A DNA stretch of 64,000 nt from JAGOUB01 sp964640945 (lineage in GTDB: Bacteria; Patescibacteriota; Gracilibacteria; Peribacterales; Peribacteraceae). The notes under the pieces are model-generated. The model searched no databases. It was not told where the DNA came from and was given only the letters and a program-made list of their open reading frames with translations. The position numbers and the translations under genes were made by a program. Of this stretch, positions 8,995 through 18,700 are shown piece by piece; the stretch's first letter is position 1; every line of letters begins with the position of its first letter. The stretch lies in NCBI GenBank assembly GCA_964640945.1, contig CAZXIV010000002.1, positions 58,393 to 122,392 on the forward strand, read 5' to 3'.

Positions 8995-9969
8995 ATGTGT
9001 AGCCCACGGACATTCATAGTAAAGAATAAACTAAATATCATTGTCTTAGTTTGGCTTATCGTTCATATCCTTCTTTCAGGAAAGGTCTGGGTATGGAACC
9101 TTTTTTCTGTTCTTCCGTCTGCGTTCTTCCTTCTACCACTTCTTCTGCTTATCGTTTGGAATCTAGTAACAAGAAACAAGTACGGAGCACTGTTTATAGG
9201 CCTCTTGATGCCACTTGTGTGGATGCAGACAGACATACACTTCCCGAGAAGCGATAATTCAGCGTCACAAGGAACAACAGTAATCGCATTCAACTGGAAT
9301 ACAGGGCAATGGTATGAAAACAACGACAAAGAAAAATTTTACCAATTCCTGAAAGATCAAAAGGCAGATGTGTACCACCTGCAGGAACATGTGGACCTCC
9401 AGTTTCAGCCCTTAACCGATATACAGGATATTCAATCACACTTTCCTGATTACACTCTCATCGCCAAGGGGGAGTTTGTGACGCTCACAAGGTATCCAGT
9501 GGCGGAGTCTTTTGAAGGACAGGAGGGTGATTTCTTGAGGGTAGATATGACCATTAATGGCAAACGCATCAGTTTTTACAATGTGCATATGCCTTTGCAG
9601 CTCGATCCGTGGCTCGTGACACAACCCTTAAGACTGCTCTCCGATATGCGCACCCGTTTTCATAGAAGGCAAACCCAGTTCCAATTGCTGCAAGCTGCGT
9701 TAAAGGAGAACGCTCAGGACATGTATATCTCTGGCGATTTCAATACTACTGTGCCAATGGGCAATATGCGGCCCCTATTAAGGAAATATCAAGATTCTTA
9801 TAAAGCCAGTGATACGTTTTTTCCAAGGACATGGACGATCAAAGGAATGAGACTATGGCGTCTTGATTACAACCTGCTTAGTCCAAAGTTAGAACCGCTG
9901 CTGCATGAAGATGTACAAACAGATGGCTTATCGGACCATTTTGCACAGCGTGTTATATTTGAGCTTTGA
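8995..9969 (+). CDS. Membrane-anchored endonuclease/exonuclease/phosphatase (EEP) family protein
   Basis: 324 residues. Two or three hydrophobic segments (about residues 12-80) anchor it, and the rest (about 90-324) is an EEP fold. Family motifs are visible: N in FNWNTGQW, catalytic-type Glu in YHLQEHVD, NVHMP, GDFNTT (Asp/Asn pair), RLDYNL and the terminal SDHFAQ. Such membrane-anchored members act on phospholipids, sugars or nucleic acids outside the membrane; the substrate is not decidable here. It is markedly AT-richer than the backbone, so probably recently acquired. It lies outside the proposed tRNA-bounded element. Confidence 0.85.
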   Translation: MCSPRTFIVKNKLNIIVLVWLIVHILLSGKVWVWNLFSVLPSAFFLLPLLLLIVWNLVTRNKYGALFIGLLMPLVWMQTDIHFPRSDNSASQGTTVIAFNWNTGQWYENNDKEKFYQFLKDQKADVYHLQEHVDLQFQPLTDIQDIQSHFPDYTLIAKGEFVTLTRYPVAESFEGQEGDFLRVDMTINGKRISFYNVHMPLQLDPWLVTQPLRLLSDMRTRFHRRQTQFQLLQAALKENAQDMYISGDFNTTVPMGNMRPLLRKYQDSYKASDTFFPRTWTIKGMRLWRLDYNLLSPKLEPLLHEDVQTDGLSDHFAQRVIFEL

Positions 9970-10074
9970 TATTGGCAGCTCGAAGACTTTCTCAAACAAG
10001 TGTCTGCGAAGTCATGAATCATGGGTACGAAGTGCTGAAAATATCGCGATCACCTCCGCGTCACATGCAACGTA

Positions 10075-10413
10075 CTACTGCTGTTGGGCGGTGTACGCGA
10101 TAAGCTTGCTGATCTTTCCGCCGCGCATCTCACATACATCGCAAAAAACCATCGTCATGCCATCGTCACCCTTCACCGAGCCCTCCGCAATCACCACGCC
10201 CCCCTCTTCAATCATGCGGGTCACGGTAACGACGGGGTGCCCTTTGAAGGCGTCGTTCCCGAGTGCCTGGTCGAAAGCTTCCTTGCCTACATGATGGAAC
10301 AATCCGGGCATTTCCCAAATCACATCATCGGTCAGGCAGGAGAGTATCTGCCCATGGTCAGCTTTGTTAAAGCCGTCCATACAGCGTTCGACGATTTTTT
10401 TATTCTCAGTCAT
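10075..10413 (-). CDS. NTF2/SnoaL-like protein
   Basis: 112 residues with the cone-shaped NTF2/SnoaL pattern: the opening helix MTENKKIVERCMDGFNKAD, then LTDDVIWEMPG, KGHPVVTVTRMIEEGGVVIAEGSV and a final strand. The family includes isomerases, dehydratases, polyketide cyclases and non-enzymatic small-molecule binders. No catalytic assignment is possible from sequence. It converges with the EEP gene and is the last gene before the presumed left end of the integrated element. Confidence 0.75.
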   Translation of the reverse strand: MTENKKIVERCMDGFNKADHGQILSCLTDDVIWEMPGLFHHVGKEAFDQALGNDAFKGHPVVTVTRMIEEGGVVIAEGSVKGDDGMTMVFCDVCEMRGGKISKLIAYTAQQQ

Positions 10414-10441
10414 ACGATGATTTTATCATTTTTGTAAAAAT

Positions 10442-10464
10442 TGGCAGTCCCACGGGGGATAGCG
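10442..10464. repeat. Left att-like copy of the tRNA 3' end (degenerate)
   Basis: TGGCAGTCCCACGGGG followed by GATAGCG. Compared with the intact tRNA end at 40323 (TGGCAGCCCCACGGGG then AATCG), 15 of the first 16 bases agree, followed by drift and a 1-base insertion. This is the arrangement expected when an element inserts into a tRNA 3' end. A second, shorter echo TGGCAGCCCC occurs at 10508-10517. Confidence 0.6.
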
Positions 10465-10480
10465 AAGCGTGCTCCGGCTG

Positions 10481-10512
10481 TGCCACGTGGCGCGTAGCAC
10501 CTATACGTGGCA
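10481..10512. repeat. 8-bp inverted repeat beside the left att-like site
   Basis: Arms TGCCACGT (10481-10488) and ACGTGGCA (10505-10512) separated by 16 bp. It lies in the 266-bp gene-free stretch 10414-10679 and could be an arm-type recombinase or excisionase site, or an operator. Confidence 0.4.
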
Positions 10513-10679
10513 GCCCCTAGTAGAGACGATCCGAACTTTTTGGGAGGAGTCGCAGGAGGCATTTGATCTCCCTGTTCTTGCTGCATGCTGACGCAATAAC
10601 ACAGCGTCAGATTTCCTTTATTCATACCGAACTTCACTCTACGAAAATTAGTTGGGCTGTGGCAAACTATATTTTAACC

Positions 10680-11645
10680 ATGACGACCTCAACCTCTGAT
10701 AAGCAGCTCACGGCAAATCGCAATAATGCGCTCCTAGGTGGTGTAAAAACGCCACAGGGTAAAGCCGTATCTAGTAAGAACGCGACTAAATACGGGATTT
10801 TCTCAAAGGTTGTAGTCCTGGAAGAGATTGAGGATGAAGAGCTGTATAAAGATATGCGATCACAATACTTTGGAGAGCTACAACCCGTAGGAATTGTTGA
10901 AACGACTCTCGTAGATAGGATTGTTTCGCTTCAGTGGAGGCTTGCGCGTATCACTAGGGCGGAAAGTGCGATGGTTTTAAAAGGTCGTATGGATGCCAGA
11001 ATGAAGCACTCACTTGAGGACGCACAACATCTACTCCTTCATGCAGAGCGGCCAACAATCGACTACGTTGAGCATTTCCGCACAAGTCTCGTATGTAAGT
11101 CACTCGTTGAGTCTGTTGATAATTTTGTTACTGCCCTGGAATGGTTTGGACTCCCTCTTAGCCCACACTTTCGTGAGCAGCTGAAGGATAGGTTCGGCAC
11201 AACGCATGAGTTCACGCATATTAAACATATCCTGGATTTTGATTTTGTAGCTCAGTCACGGGTGGGGAGCATGAAGCTGGAGGCTGTTCGTTGGGAGGAT
11301 AGGATCATTGATCCTGAGCTTTCTGAAGCGGATAAACAGACATTGATAGAGATGACAAAAATTGCCCGTGAATTCGCAGGATACATGCTGGAAATCGCAA
11401 AGGTTCGGTTACGGATGTGGGAGGATATGGAATTGCAGCGAGATATGGCAGAGGAGGATTCAAGGCTGGTTCCACCAGAGAAGGAGATGCTGGCGATCCA
11501 TCGTGGGGAGTCCAATCTTCACAGAATGTTCATGCATACACTTCACGAGCTTCAAAGGCTCCAAAGTGCCAGACAGGGCAACCAGCCGCCGTTACCCGCT
11601 GCGATTGATGTGAATATGAACAATGAAAATGGGTTCGATTTGTAA
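10680..11645 (+). CDS. Unrecognised element protein with N-terminal NALLGGVKTPQGK motif
   Basis: 321 residues. The N-terminal stretch (about residues 12-45) contains ANRNNALLGGVKTPQGK and SSKNATKYGIFSK. This motif recurs in proteins of unknown function from mobile regions of planctomycetes and other uncultured bacteria (recalled, not searched). The rest is mostly alpha-helical and charged, with no catalytic motif seen. I start at 10680 because a -10-like TATATT (10669-10674) would begin transcription at the ATG; an upstream start at 10563 runs through the att-like gap. It is followed by a related-context helical gene and may form a pair with it. Confidence 0.7.
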   Translation: MTTSTSDKQLTANRNNALLGGVKTPQGKAVSSKNATKYGIFSKVVVLEEIEDEELYKDMRSQYFGELQPVGIVETTLVDRIVSLQWRLARITRAESAMVLKGRMDARMKHSLEDAQHLLLHAERPTIDYVEHFRTSLVCKSLVESVDNFVTALEWFGLPLSPHFREQLKDRFGTTHEFTHIKHILDFDFVAQSRVGSMKLEAVRWEDRIIDPELSEADKQTLIEMTKIAREFAGYMLEIAKVRLRMWEDMELQRDMAEEDSRLVPPEKEMLAIHRGESNLHRMFMHTLHELQRLQSARQGNQPPLPAAIDVNMNNENGFDL

Positions 11646-11661
11646 AATTACTATTCTTCCA

Positions 11662-12306
11662 ATGTCTATGCTCGCCCTCATCACAAAGGAGAATCAAAAG
11701 AAGCCTGATGAATCGGAGCTGGTATATAGGGATCGCATCGATGATCTGACTTTTTGTAGGCTCCTCGAAAAACGGGCAAAAAAGAAACTAACCAAAGAAG
11801 AGTACGAAGAGGCAACGTTGGTTGAATCTAGAGTTCATGCCCGCATGTTGTTACATACAGGACTCCTGCCATCTACGCTTGCAGATGAACATTTCAAAGG
11901 GGCAGCGGAACGACTTCATGCAGAACTATTGGAAGAATATAAGGGCGATACCGCTTATAAGCGGATACTCATTGATCGCCTTGTCTCCGCCTGGAACATG
12001 GCATGGTCATACGAGAAAATGTTTTTCGGTTCTAAGTACCAATCCAAAGAGGATGGCAAAGTGACATCTTTCAGTTATGACCCAGACAAAACCAGATACC
12101 TCAAAGAAGCGCGTATGGGTATTGAGTCTGCCAATGATCAGATTATTCGGCTCACTCAGGCTCTACAAAACCTGTGCCATCCTCCGATTCATGTGAAAGC
12201 GAAGAACGCATTTTTCGCCCAAAACCAACAAATCAATCAGGGTACCCCTCCTAAAGATTTAGCAGATTCCAATGATCGATCTCATGCCTCACAACTCTCT
12301 CATTGA
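11662..12306 (+). CDS. Unrecognised helical protein, partner of the preceding gene
   Basis: 214 residues if started at the ATG at 11662 (MSMLALITKENQKK), 16 bp after the previous stop; an upstream ATG at 11623 would overlap it. Predicted largely alpha-helical, charged, no Cys pairs, no membrane segment. It has a lysine-rich segment LEKRAKKKLTKEEYEEA near residue 40. The position between the motif protein and a zinc-ribbon protein suggests one transcription unit. Function unknown. Confidence 0.65.
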   Translation: MSMLALITKENQKKPDESELVYRDRIDDLTFCRLLEKRAKKKLTKEEYEEATLVESRVHARMLLHTGLLPSTLADEHFKGAAERLHAELLEEYKGDTAYKRILIDRLVSAWNMAWSYEKMFFGSKYQSKEDGKVTSFSYDPDKTRYLKEARMGIESANDQIIRLTQALQNLCHPPIHVKAKNAFFAQNQQINQGTPPKDLADSNDRSHASQLSH

Positions 12307-12580
12307 ACGAGCAGATAGGCTGTGTATTCGTGATGTGCAAGCCGCAATCCCAAAGTCATCATTGGCTGCCACTTTGCAGCTTGAGGGCAGATTTGGTGTC
12401 CAAGACCTGCAAATAGCTGGCATGCTTACAAACTTAAAAAATGGATACCGTTATTACTTCATTTGTCCTCGGTGTGATGAGGCATATTCGAGCCTTTACC
12501 GTCAGGACTTCGGACAGTACGCCTGTAGAAGGTGTCTGGGTTTGTTCTACGCTTCCTCGATGCGAGTGGAGATTAATTGA
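12272..12580 (+). CDS. Small zinc-ribbon protein
   Basis: 102 residues with the pattern YYFICPRC (Cys pair, about residues 62-68) and YACRRCLGLFYASS (second pair, about 83-96), forming a CxxC-x(14-18)-CxxC zinc ribbon. Similar short ribbons of the type F-x-CP-x-C ... C-x-x-C-x-x-L-x-Y accompany mobile-element genes in many uncultured bacteria. It overlaps the previous gene by 35 bp; an ATG at 12284 would shorten the overlap. The 3' end overlaps the convergent XRE regulator gene by 8 bp. Nucleic-acid binding is likely but unproven. Confidence 0.7.
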   Translation: MIDLMPHNSLIERADRLCIRDVQAAIPKSSLAATLQLEGRFGVQDLQIAGMLTNLKNGYRYYFICPRCDEAYSSLYRQDFGQYACRRCLGLFYASSMRVEIN

Positions 12581-12791
12581 AGGTGATCATGTCGTTCGGC
12601 TCCATGCCAAACGCCTTTGCGATCTTCTCCAGGGTACTCAGTCTCATATCACGCGGTTTCTTGCTCTCATACCGTTGATAATACTTGTACTCCATCTTGC
12701 ACTTACGAGCTGCGTCCTCCTGCGTCCAACCACGCTCTTCACGAAGCTCTTTTAAGCGTTTTGCCAACTTTGTTCCTGTGTCTGATGTCAT
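12573..12791 (-). CDS. XRE-family helix-turn-helix regulator
   Basis: 72 residues, almost entirely one HTH domain: LAKRLKELREERGWTQEDAARK is helices 1-2, YKYYQRYESKKPRD the recognition region, and STLEKIAKAFG helix 4. This is the Cro/C1 (XRE) fold used by phage and island repressors. Its ATG lies inside an inverted repeat that also contains its -10, so it probably represses itself. It is divergent from the secreted nuclease gene, which it may also control. Confidence 0.9.
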   Translation of the reverse strand: MTSDTGTKLAKRLKELREERGWTQEDAARKCKMEYKYYQRYESKKPRDMRLSTLEKIAKAFGMEPNDMITFN

Positions 12792-12810
12792 CCCGTTGAT
12801 TATCGGGATG
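12789..12810 (-). promoter_or_regulatory. Autoregulatory operator and promoter of the XRE gene
   Basis: Perfect 7-bp arms CATCCCG and CGGGATG with an 8-bp centre that holds the minus-strand -10 GATAAT (12804-12799). The expected +1 is about 12792, 1 nt before the ATG. The repressor would cover its own start. Confidence 0.55.
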
Positions 12811-12824
12811 GTTTGAATCTCTTT

Positions 12825-12846
12825 ACACCGTCATATGTGACGGTGT
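12825..12846. promoter_or_regulatory. 9-bp inverted repeat between XRE regulator and nuclease gene
   Basis: Arms ACACCGTCA and TGACGGTGT around TATG. There is no T-run on either side, so it is more likely an operator than a terminator. The divergent position suggests control of the nuclease gene. Confidence 0.45.
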
Positions 12847-12879
12847 AGGCTTCAAGACAACTTTCGCCCACTCACCCCT

Positions 12880-13623
12880 ATGAAGAGCTATCTCCTTAGA
12901 AGTATCGCTATTACGAGCTGTATTTTAAGCCTGTCACCCCTTGCAATTGCAGCAAGCCCATCGAGTAACGAGACAGCCGTTGTCGTTCGAGTTATCGATG
13001 GTGACACGGTGCAGGTCAAACTTGCTTCAGGGAAAAGGGAGAAGGTTCGCATCATCGGCATTGATACGCCTGAGACCGTTGATCCACGGAAGCCTGTGCA
13101 ATGCTTTGGAAAAGAGGCATCCGCAAAGATGAAAAAACTCCTCACAAGAAAGAAAGTTACTCTGATAAAAAATCCTGCTGAGGACACAGATAAGTACAAA
13201 AGGCTTCTTCGCTATGTGGATCTAAAGACTGAGGACATCGGCGCTTCTATGATCCGTGACGGCTATGCCTTTAGCTACAAACAGTATCCTCATCCACGTC
13301 TTGAGGATTACAACGTTCTTGAAAGCGAAGCACGGGACCAGAAGAAAGGATTGTGGGGTACGGCATGTGAAAAAGCTGGAACCAAAGTGCAATCTTCCTC
13401 CTCTTCTGTTCGGTCTACTTCCTCTTCCAGCACACAAAGCTCGGTATCAGGCTCTTGCACTATCAAGGGAAATATCAGCAGCAGCAAAGAGAAGATTTAC
13501 CATGTAGAGGGATGCGGAAGCTATAGCGCAACTCAGATCGACGCATCTGCTGGTGAGCGCTGGTTCTGCTCTGAAAGCGAGGCAGAGGCTGCTGGGTGGC
13601 GCAAAGCCTTGAACTGTAACTAA
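12880..13623 (+). CDS. Secreted staphylococcal-nuclease-like (thermonuclease) protein
   Basis: 247 residues: signal peptide (about 1-25, SLSPLAIAAS), SNase domain (about 32-158), a serine-rich linker (168-190) and a C-terminal Cys-containing module (GNISSSKEKIYHVEGC ... GERWFCSESEAEAAGWRKA). Catalytic-type residues align with the S. aureus enzyme: D40/D42, R57 and E65 (RIIGIDTPE, 8 apart as in R35/E43) and R108 (DKYKR). It probably degrades extracellular DNA or RNA, supplying nucleotides or clearing competitor DNA. The same C-terminal module recurs on many secreted nucleases. It is preceded by a C-rich leader (CACTCACCCCT) and no SD. Confidence 0.92.
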   Translation: MKSYLLRSIAITSCILSLSPLAIAASPSSNETAVVVRVIDGDTVQVKLASGKREKVRIIGIDTPETVDPRKPVQCFGKEASAKMKKLLTRKKVTLIKNPAEDTDKYKRLLRYVDLKTEDIGASMIRDGYAFSYKQYPHPRLEDYNVLESEARDQKKGLWGTACEKAGTKVQSSSSSVRSTSSSSTQSSVSGSCTIKGNISSSKEKIYHVEGCGSYSATQIDASAGERWFCSESEAEAAGWRKALNCN

Positions 13624-13640
13624 CCATCTATTTTTCGCAT

Positions 13641-14093
13641 ATGACACCTCCTACACAACAAATGCGGAAATGCCCTTTCTGCGCCGAAGAGATCAAAGCG
13701 GAAGCAGTGAAATGTAAGCATTGCAAAGCCGATCTGTCCGATCCTTCCTCTCCAGTAAAGCCGCAAAGCTCAGAAGGCAAAGCCAACCTATTGAGAAAAG
13801 CTGGGTTCGCAAAATCCGTAGGAGTGAGCATCCTCTTTGGAGTTGTGATGATCGGCTTAGGAGGTTTGATAACACTAACCGTAATTGGAAGTATTATTGG
13901 TATTCCGATGATGCTCATTGGGGGAGGAGCGATCTTGCTTTCTCCTGTCATGTTCCTCGCATTGAGCCAGGGCAACTGCCCTTATTGCCAACACGAGGTG
14001 ATCCTTATGAGCGGGAAGAAGGTTGTGAAATGTACTTCCTGCAAAACACGTATTTCTGTTCGTGATGGAATGCTTCATCGTATTCCCAAATAA
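13641..14093 (+). CDS. Membrane protein with N- and C-terminal zinc ribbons
   Basis: 150 residues. An N-terminal ribbon with C11/C14 and C25/C28 (CPFCAEEIKAEAVKCKHC) precedes two membrane segments (about 55-80 and 85-108). A second cytoplasmic-type ribbon CPYC ... CTSC lies near 113-135. Its N-terminus is nearly the same as that of the next gene, which points to duplication of the ribbon. It follows the nuclease by 17 bp and probably shares its transcript. Function unknown; ribbons of this class often mediate protein or nucleic-acid contacts. Confidence 0.75.
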   Translation: MTPPTQQMRKCPFCAEEIKAEAVKCKHCKADLSDPSSPVKPQSSEGKANLLRKAGFAKSVGVSILFGVVMIGLGGLITLTVIGSIIGIPMMLIGGGAILLSPVMFLALSQGNCPYCQHEVILMSGKKVVKCTSCKTRISVRDGMLHRIPK

Positions 14094-14096
14094 CCT

Positions 14097-15476
14097 ATGG
14101 CTGATACCAAGAAATGTCCTTTTTGCGCTGAGGAAATAAAGAAAGATGCAATCCGCTGTAAGCACTGTGGAGAAGATCTCCCTATCCAGCAGCAACAGAA
14201 ATCGGCTGCTGCGAAGAAGACAGGAGACATCAAAATTTCTCCTAAAGTTCTGGTTTGGTGTCTCATCGGATTAGCCAGCATCCTTCTCTGGTACATCACG
14301 ATTCCTGGCGTAGCGATTTGGTACATTTATAAGAAGCCCGAATTACGTGCGAAGCTTAAACGTTGGACCCTGAGCACCTTTTCTTTCTCTAAGAGGCATT
14401 GGAAGATCGTGACACCACTCGCAGCGGTATTCGTGTTAATAGTCGCTGTGAGGGGCTACAACGCGCCTAGGAGCGCCGCAATGGAGCTAAGTGACAAGTA
14501 TGAGTTCACAGGTAATAGCGTTGAGGTAACAGGAAAGGCAACCGCAAGCTGCCCCTGCAAATTGGAACTCTCTGTAAACGGAAAGCCTGTGAAGATAGAT
14601 GGCGACTCCTTCAAGGTTTCTCTCGATGCTCCGAGTGGGACTGACACAGGAAAAATAGAAGTGACGGCAATTGTCACAGGAGGGAGATTCAACCCAAAGG
14701 TAATCGAGACCAAAGCTGAAAGCGTTTTCCAAAGAAAGATCGCATCTATCGATGTGACCAATACAGTACTGGAGACAGGAAGTGCCAAGTTTGAACTTCA
14801 GCTAAGTGGATTGCCAGGAGCAACCGTAACCGTGAAGGGTAAGGATGAGCAAAGCGTCACTCTCAATGAAAATGGTAGCGGCTCGATTCTCATGGCCTTC
14901 GACACGACTTATAACGCTCAGACAAACAAATATTCAATCATCACTAAGGCAGATGGTTACGCTGCGGGTATGAAGGAGATTGAAGTAAAGAACCTGAAGT
15001 ATGATGAGAAGCGGGTTGCGGCTGATCAGGAGAAAGAGCAAAAGCGGTTGGCAGCGGAAGCCGAGAAAACACGCATCCAAAATCTAAAAGACAGCATGCA
15101 ACAATATGAGGGCAACGGAGACATTCAAATCGCAGTCCATAAAGACACGCTTAAGAGCAATTGTCTGAGCTACAGTTGCGTAAATAGCCCGAAGGATTAT
15201 GCCTACGTCCGTGTGGGTGTATTTGTGAAAAATGTTGGAAACAATGTCATCCATGCCAATCCCAACCACATCACGATCATGGATGCTCAAGGACGCGCCT
15301 ACACGCACGAGTCTGCTACCTACAGCCTCGGCAATTACTTTGATGCTGTGAACCTCCAGCCTGGTTCCTATACGGACGGCGCATTGGCATTCATCCTTCC
15401 TAGGGACCAACAGGACTTCATACTTATCTATGCAAGCAGTGACGGCACGGTAGCCAAGAAAATCTACGTTCCATGA
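14097..15476 (+). CDS. Zinc-ribbon membrane protein with extracellular Ig-like domains
   Basis: 459 residues. An N-terminal ribbon (C7/C10, C21/C24), two hydrophobic segments (about 50-76 and 98-118), an exterior beta-rich region with two Ig-like repeats (about 130-305), a charged helical stretch (DEKRVAADQEKEQKRLAAEAEKT split over 305-335) and a C-terminal domain like DUF4352 (YVRVGVFVKNVGNN, HITIMDAQGRAYTHESATY). The layout suggests a cell-surface or wall-spanning protein. It starts 4 bp after the previous stop. Dif-like site 1 begins 12 bp after its stop. Confidence 0.7.
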   Translation: MADTKKCPFCAEEIKKDAIRCKHCGEDLPIQQQQKSAAAKKTGDIKISPKVLVWCLIGLASILLWYITIPGVAIWYIYKKPELRAKLKRWTLSTFSFSKRHWKIVTPLAAVFVLIVAVRGYNAPRSAAMELSDKYEFTGNSVEVTGKATASCPCKLELSVNGKPVKIDGDSFKVSLDAPSGTDTGKIEVTAIVTGGRFNPKVIETKAESVFQRKIASIDVTNTVLETGSAKFELQLSGLPGATVTVKGKDEQSVTLNENGSGSILMAFDTTYNAQTNKYSIITKADGYAAGMKEIEVKNLKYDEKRVAADQEKEQKRLAAEAEKTRIQNLKDSMQQYEGNGDIQIAVHKDTLKSNCLSYSCVNSPKDYAYVRVGVFVKNVGNNVIHANPNHITIMDAQGRAYTHESATYSLGNYFDAVNLQPGSYTDGALAFILPRDQQDFILIYASSDGTVAKKIYVP

Positions 15477-15488
15477 TGAGCGATTTTT

Positions 15489-15516
15489 ATTGCACAGAAT
15501 AGCCGTACTGCGCCAT
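15489..15516 (-). repeat. Dif-like 28-bp site 1
   Basis: On the minus strand: arm ATGGCGCAGTA, centre CGGCTA, arm TTCTGTGCAAT. Arms match the other three sites (consensus ATGTCGCAGTA and TTMTGTGMAAT) while the 6-bp centre differs. It marks the left border of the NTPase module, 12 bp after the preceding stop. Confidence 0.7.
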
Positions 15517-15685
15517 GACACTTACTCCTGAACAGTTAAAGGCTGGCATTGAGTACTTCCAAATACTGGCAAATATTCAGCGCAGATTGCTTCTTGAGGA
15601 GCAGCAAAAATCAAAGAAGGAAAAGGACAATGCAAAGAGCGAAAGATCCATTGAGAACTACACACCGTCAGTTTTCCTTAATTGA
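15515..15685 (+). CDS. 56-residue unrecognised protein
   Basis: MTLTPEQLKAGIEYFQILA then an amphipathic, Lys/Glu-rich helix (RRLLLEEQQKSKKEKDNAK) and FLN at the end. It looks like a genuine short alpha-helical protein from its composition, but there is no SD, and its ATG overlaps the last base pairs of dif-like site 1. It precedes the large NTPase gene by 31 bp and lies in the same module, so it may be its partner or regulator. Confidence 0.45.
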   Translation: MTLTPEQLKAGIEYFQILANIQRRLLLEEQQKSKKEKDNAKSERSIENYTPSVFLN

Positions 15686-15716
15686 GTAAGGCAACAGAAG
15701 AATGTAACCTTGCAAG

Positions 15717-18700
15717 GTGGCCAAACAGAGAAAAACAGCGGCAAGAAAGAACACCGCTGGAGGCGCGGCAATGGGTGCTGGCCAGCGTTTCCAAGCCCAG
15801 GCTGCTACATGGTGGGCAATGCGGATTCTTCTGCGAACGCCCGTAGAGCAAACATATGGGCTGCCAGCTCAATCCATTCCCAAACGAATATCCTGCGAAA
15901 CTGCAGATCCAGTTGATGATCTGTGCGTTGATCTCTCTTCGGATGCCAAACTGTATTTTCAGTGTAAGCGATCTTTGAGCCTTTCAGACAGTACTACCAG
16001 CGAATGGGCAGCCGCTATTACAGATTGTCATGCAGAACTTTTACGTCCACATGCCCCTAAGACTGAACGGCGCTTTGTAGTGATATACGGCGCTCAGAAT
16101 GGAAACCTTGAGATCTTAGGAACACTTTTAGAACGCTATAGAGGGATCGCTGAAGGCGAACCTTTTGAGTCAGCAGCTCACAATGCCGCTGAACGTAAGG
16201 TAACGGAAAAGATCGATACGCTCTTTGCGGCGCTGGAAGCACTTGATGCTTATAAAGGCATAGCAGCACACAAAGAAACCATTCTTCGTTCACTCTTTAT
16301 AATTCGCCTGCAATTCGATCCAGGCGAAACCGATTACACCTGGACCATTGATGCCGCGAGGCACGGCTTACTTAAAGATCCAACCCAAGCGCAGCAGATG
16401 ATCAACACCCTCATGAGGTTTATGGGTGATCTTATTGCGAAACGTGGCTCAGCGAGCATGGATGCGCTCAGGCAAGAATTGCTCACAAGTGGCATCCAGC
16501 TACAGGGAACAGTGGACTATAGAGAAGATCTAAAACGGCTTTCTGACCTTTCCGATACCGAAATCCATACTCAAGAATTACAGGGAAGAATGGCGCTCGA
16601 AGTAGCAGGCAAGAAAGTATTCATTACGAGAGAAGTCAGCGAAGCGATGTATGCGCTCGCTCAACGCGCATCATTTCTCGTTATTGGTGGAGCGGGCTGC
16701 GGAAAGACGGGCTGCATGCTTACTCTCGCCAAAAAACTGAAAGACTCTGGGAAACAGGTGCTGTATTGGCCAGCGGATTCGCTTCAGCATGCTTCTTCTC
16801 AAGAGATAGCATCCGTCCTGCAGCTGCAAAACACATGGCAGGAACTATTCTCTGAGCTTGGGAATGATGCGTATCTCATCATTGATGGGTTAGATGCTCT
16901 TCGTGATTCCGCATCGCAGAATGCGTATAAACAACTAATGTCGCTCGCAATGGACGCTGGTATCCACGTCATTGCTTCCATGCGCTCCTTCGATCTGCGG
17001 TATTCTGCTTCGTTTCGAGATGCCTTCCCTCGGCATCAGAACATGCCTGCGGCGTTCGCTCATCAGATGTTCCCCAATGTGAATCACATCTGCATCCCTG
17101 AACTCAGTGAGGCTGAATTTCAGCAGGCAGTTACACAGCTGCCAGAAATAAAAGGAGTACTCGACAGCACTCCAACCCTAAAGCCCATTGTAAGGAATCT
17201 CTTCAGCCTCGATCTTCTTTGCAAATTGATAACCGATGGTGTTACCGCAGCGGAGCTATCTTCAATATCGACGCAAGCTGAGCTTTTTGAAAGTTTCTGG
17301 GAACATCGTATTCGGCTCGATCCTGCTCAAGCAGTGGACCTTGAAAAAGCACTCACTGAGGTTGTTGAACGCATGGTAACGGAAAGAAAGTTGCAGATCC
17401 CCATTGGAGAACAAACGGGAGAGGTACGAAGGACGTTGCTCAGTACCGAAATTCTCCGTCATCCTCCCGCACCCGCTGGCTATCTCCCATCTGATGATCT
17501 CATTGAGTTCCAGCACCATCTTCTCTTTGACTACGCTGCAGAGCTTCTGTTTGTTCGCAAAAGGAAGCGTATGCTCACAACTGAACTCACAGGAGACGAT
17601 ACATGGGGCTTATTTCTGAGGCCTAGTCTTGTGCTTTTCCATAGGCATCTTTGGGCTAAAGCGAGAGCTGAATTCTGGGATACTCTTCAGCAACTTCAGG
17701 CTGCCAATATCCCGCACATCCAAAGAATTCCCGCCTATCTCATCATTGCTGAAGAGGCGCGAAGCATTGCCGATTTGGAGCCTCTGTTGAGTAAGGGCAA
17801 TGACTCCAACCCCATACCCGTTCAAGGAGTTATTTCTGCATTTGAATTCTCTTCGGCAGCGCGCCTTTTCTCTACAGGTTCAGGAGAGTGGTGGCTTGAG
17901 TTCGCAAATAAACTCATTGGAACTGACAATAAGCACCTCATACACCTAGGCAGGCGCATTCTTCATGCAGCTGCTGAACACATTGGAAAGCTCTCAAAAA
18001 CGGGGAAAGACCTGCTGAACAAGGCAGCGATTTCCCTGTTTAATTTCTATTCGGCGCAGGGCTACAACAATGCTTCTTCCACTACTCCATTGAAATGGAT
18101 TTGTCAGACCATTGAATCGGATATTGAAGCTTCTTTAGAGGCAATTGACCGTGCAACAGACACTAAAAAAATGAAGGAATTTGGCTACCAGGCAGGCTTC
18201 GAGGTCTCCTTTTATATCGAGAGCCTTTGGAAAGTTCGACCTGCCTTCGTGACGGAGTTCTATAAGAAGATTTATGCACACACCGAAACTGACGATAGTC
18301 CTAGCCAACCAATGGGAGGGCAAATTCTTTCTATCGTGAGCAATAAGCGGCAGGACTTTGATGGTATCGCACATTGTCTTTCAGAGAAGTTTCCTGAGTT
18401 CTTGGAAGCAGCTCCATCTGAAGGAACTCGTGCGTTGGCAACCGTGATAGACAGTCGTTATGAGAGAAAAGAACGATGGGGTGAAACGCCTGAAATACTT
18501 GCACTCCAATGGGAGAAAGATGCGCCAAAATTCCTGCCTGATGGCTGCTACATCTGGGATGATGGGAGCTTTCCTGATGAAGAAGAAAGAATGCTCGAAG
18601 AGTGGGAGAATTTTCTTAGTACCAAACTCCCACAACGAGAAGATGCGGAACAGGTATGGATGGCTATACGGCAAGCTCTCATAGAGGAAAATTCATGTGC

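Noticed and set aside
10062..10084. CACATGCAACGTACTACTGC as a dif-like site
   Set aside because: Spacing is one base too long and the arms agree only partly; it lies at the 3' end of the NTF2-like gene.
10508..10520. TGGCAGCCCCTAG as the true left att site
   Set aside because: Only 10 bases match the tRNA end; the copy at 10442 extends to 16 with one mismatch.
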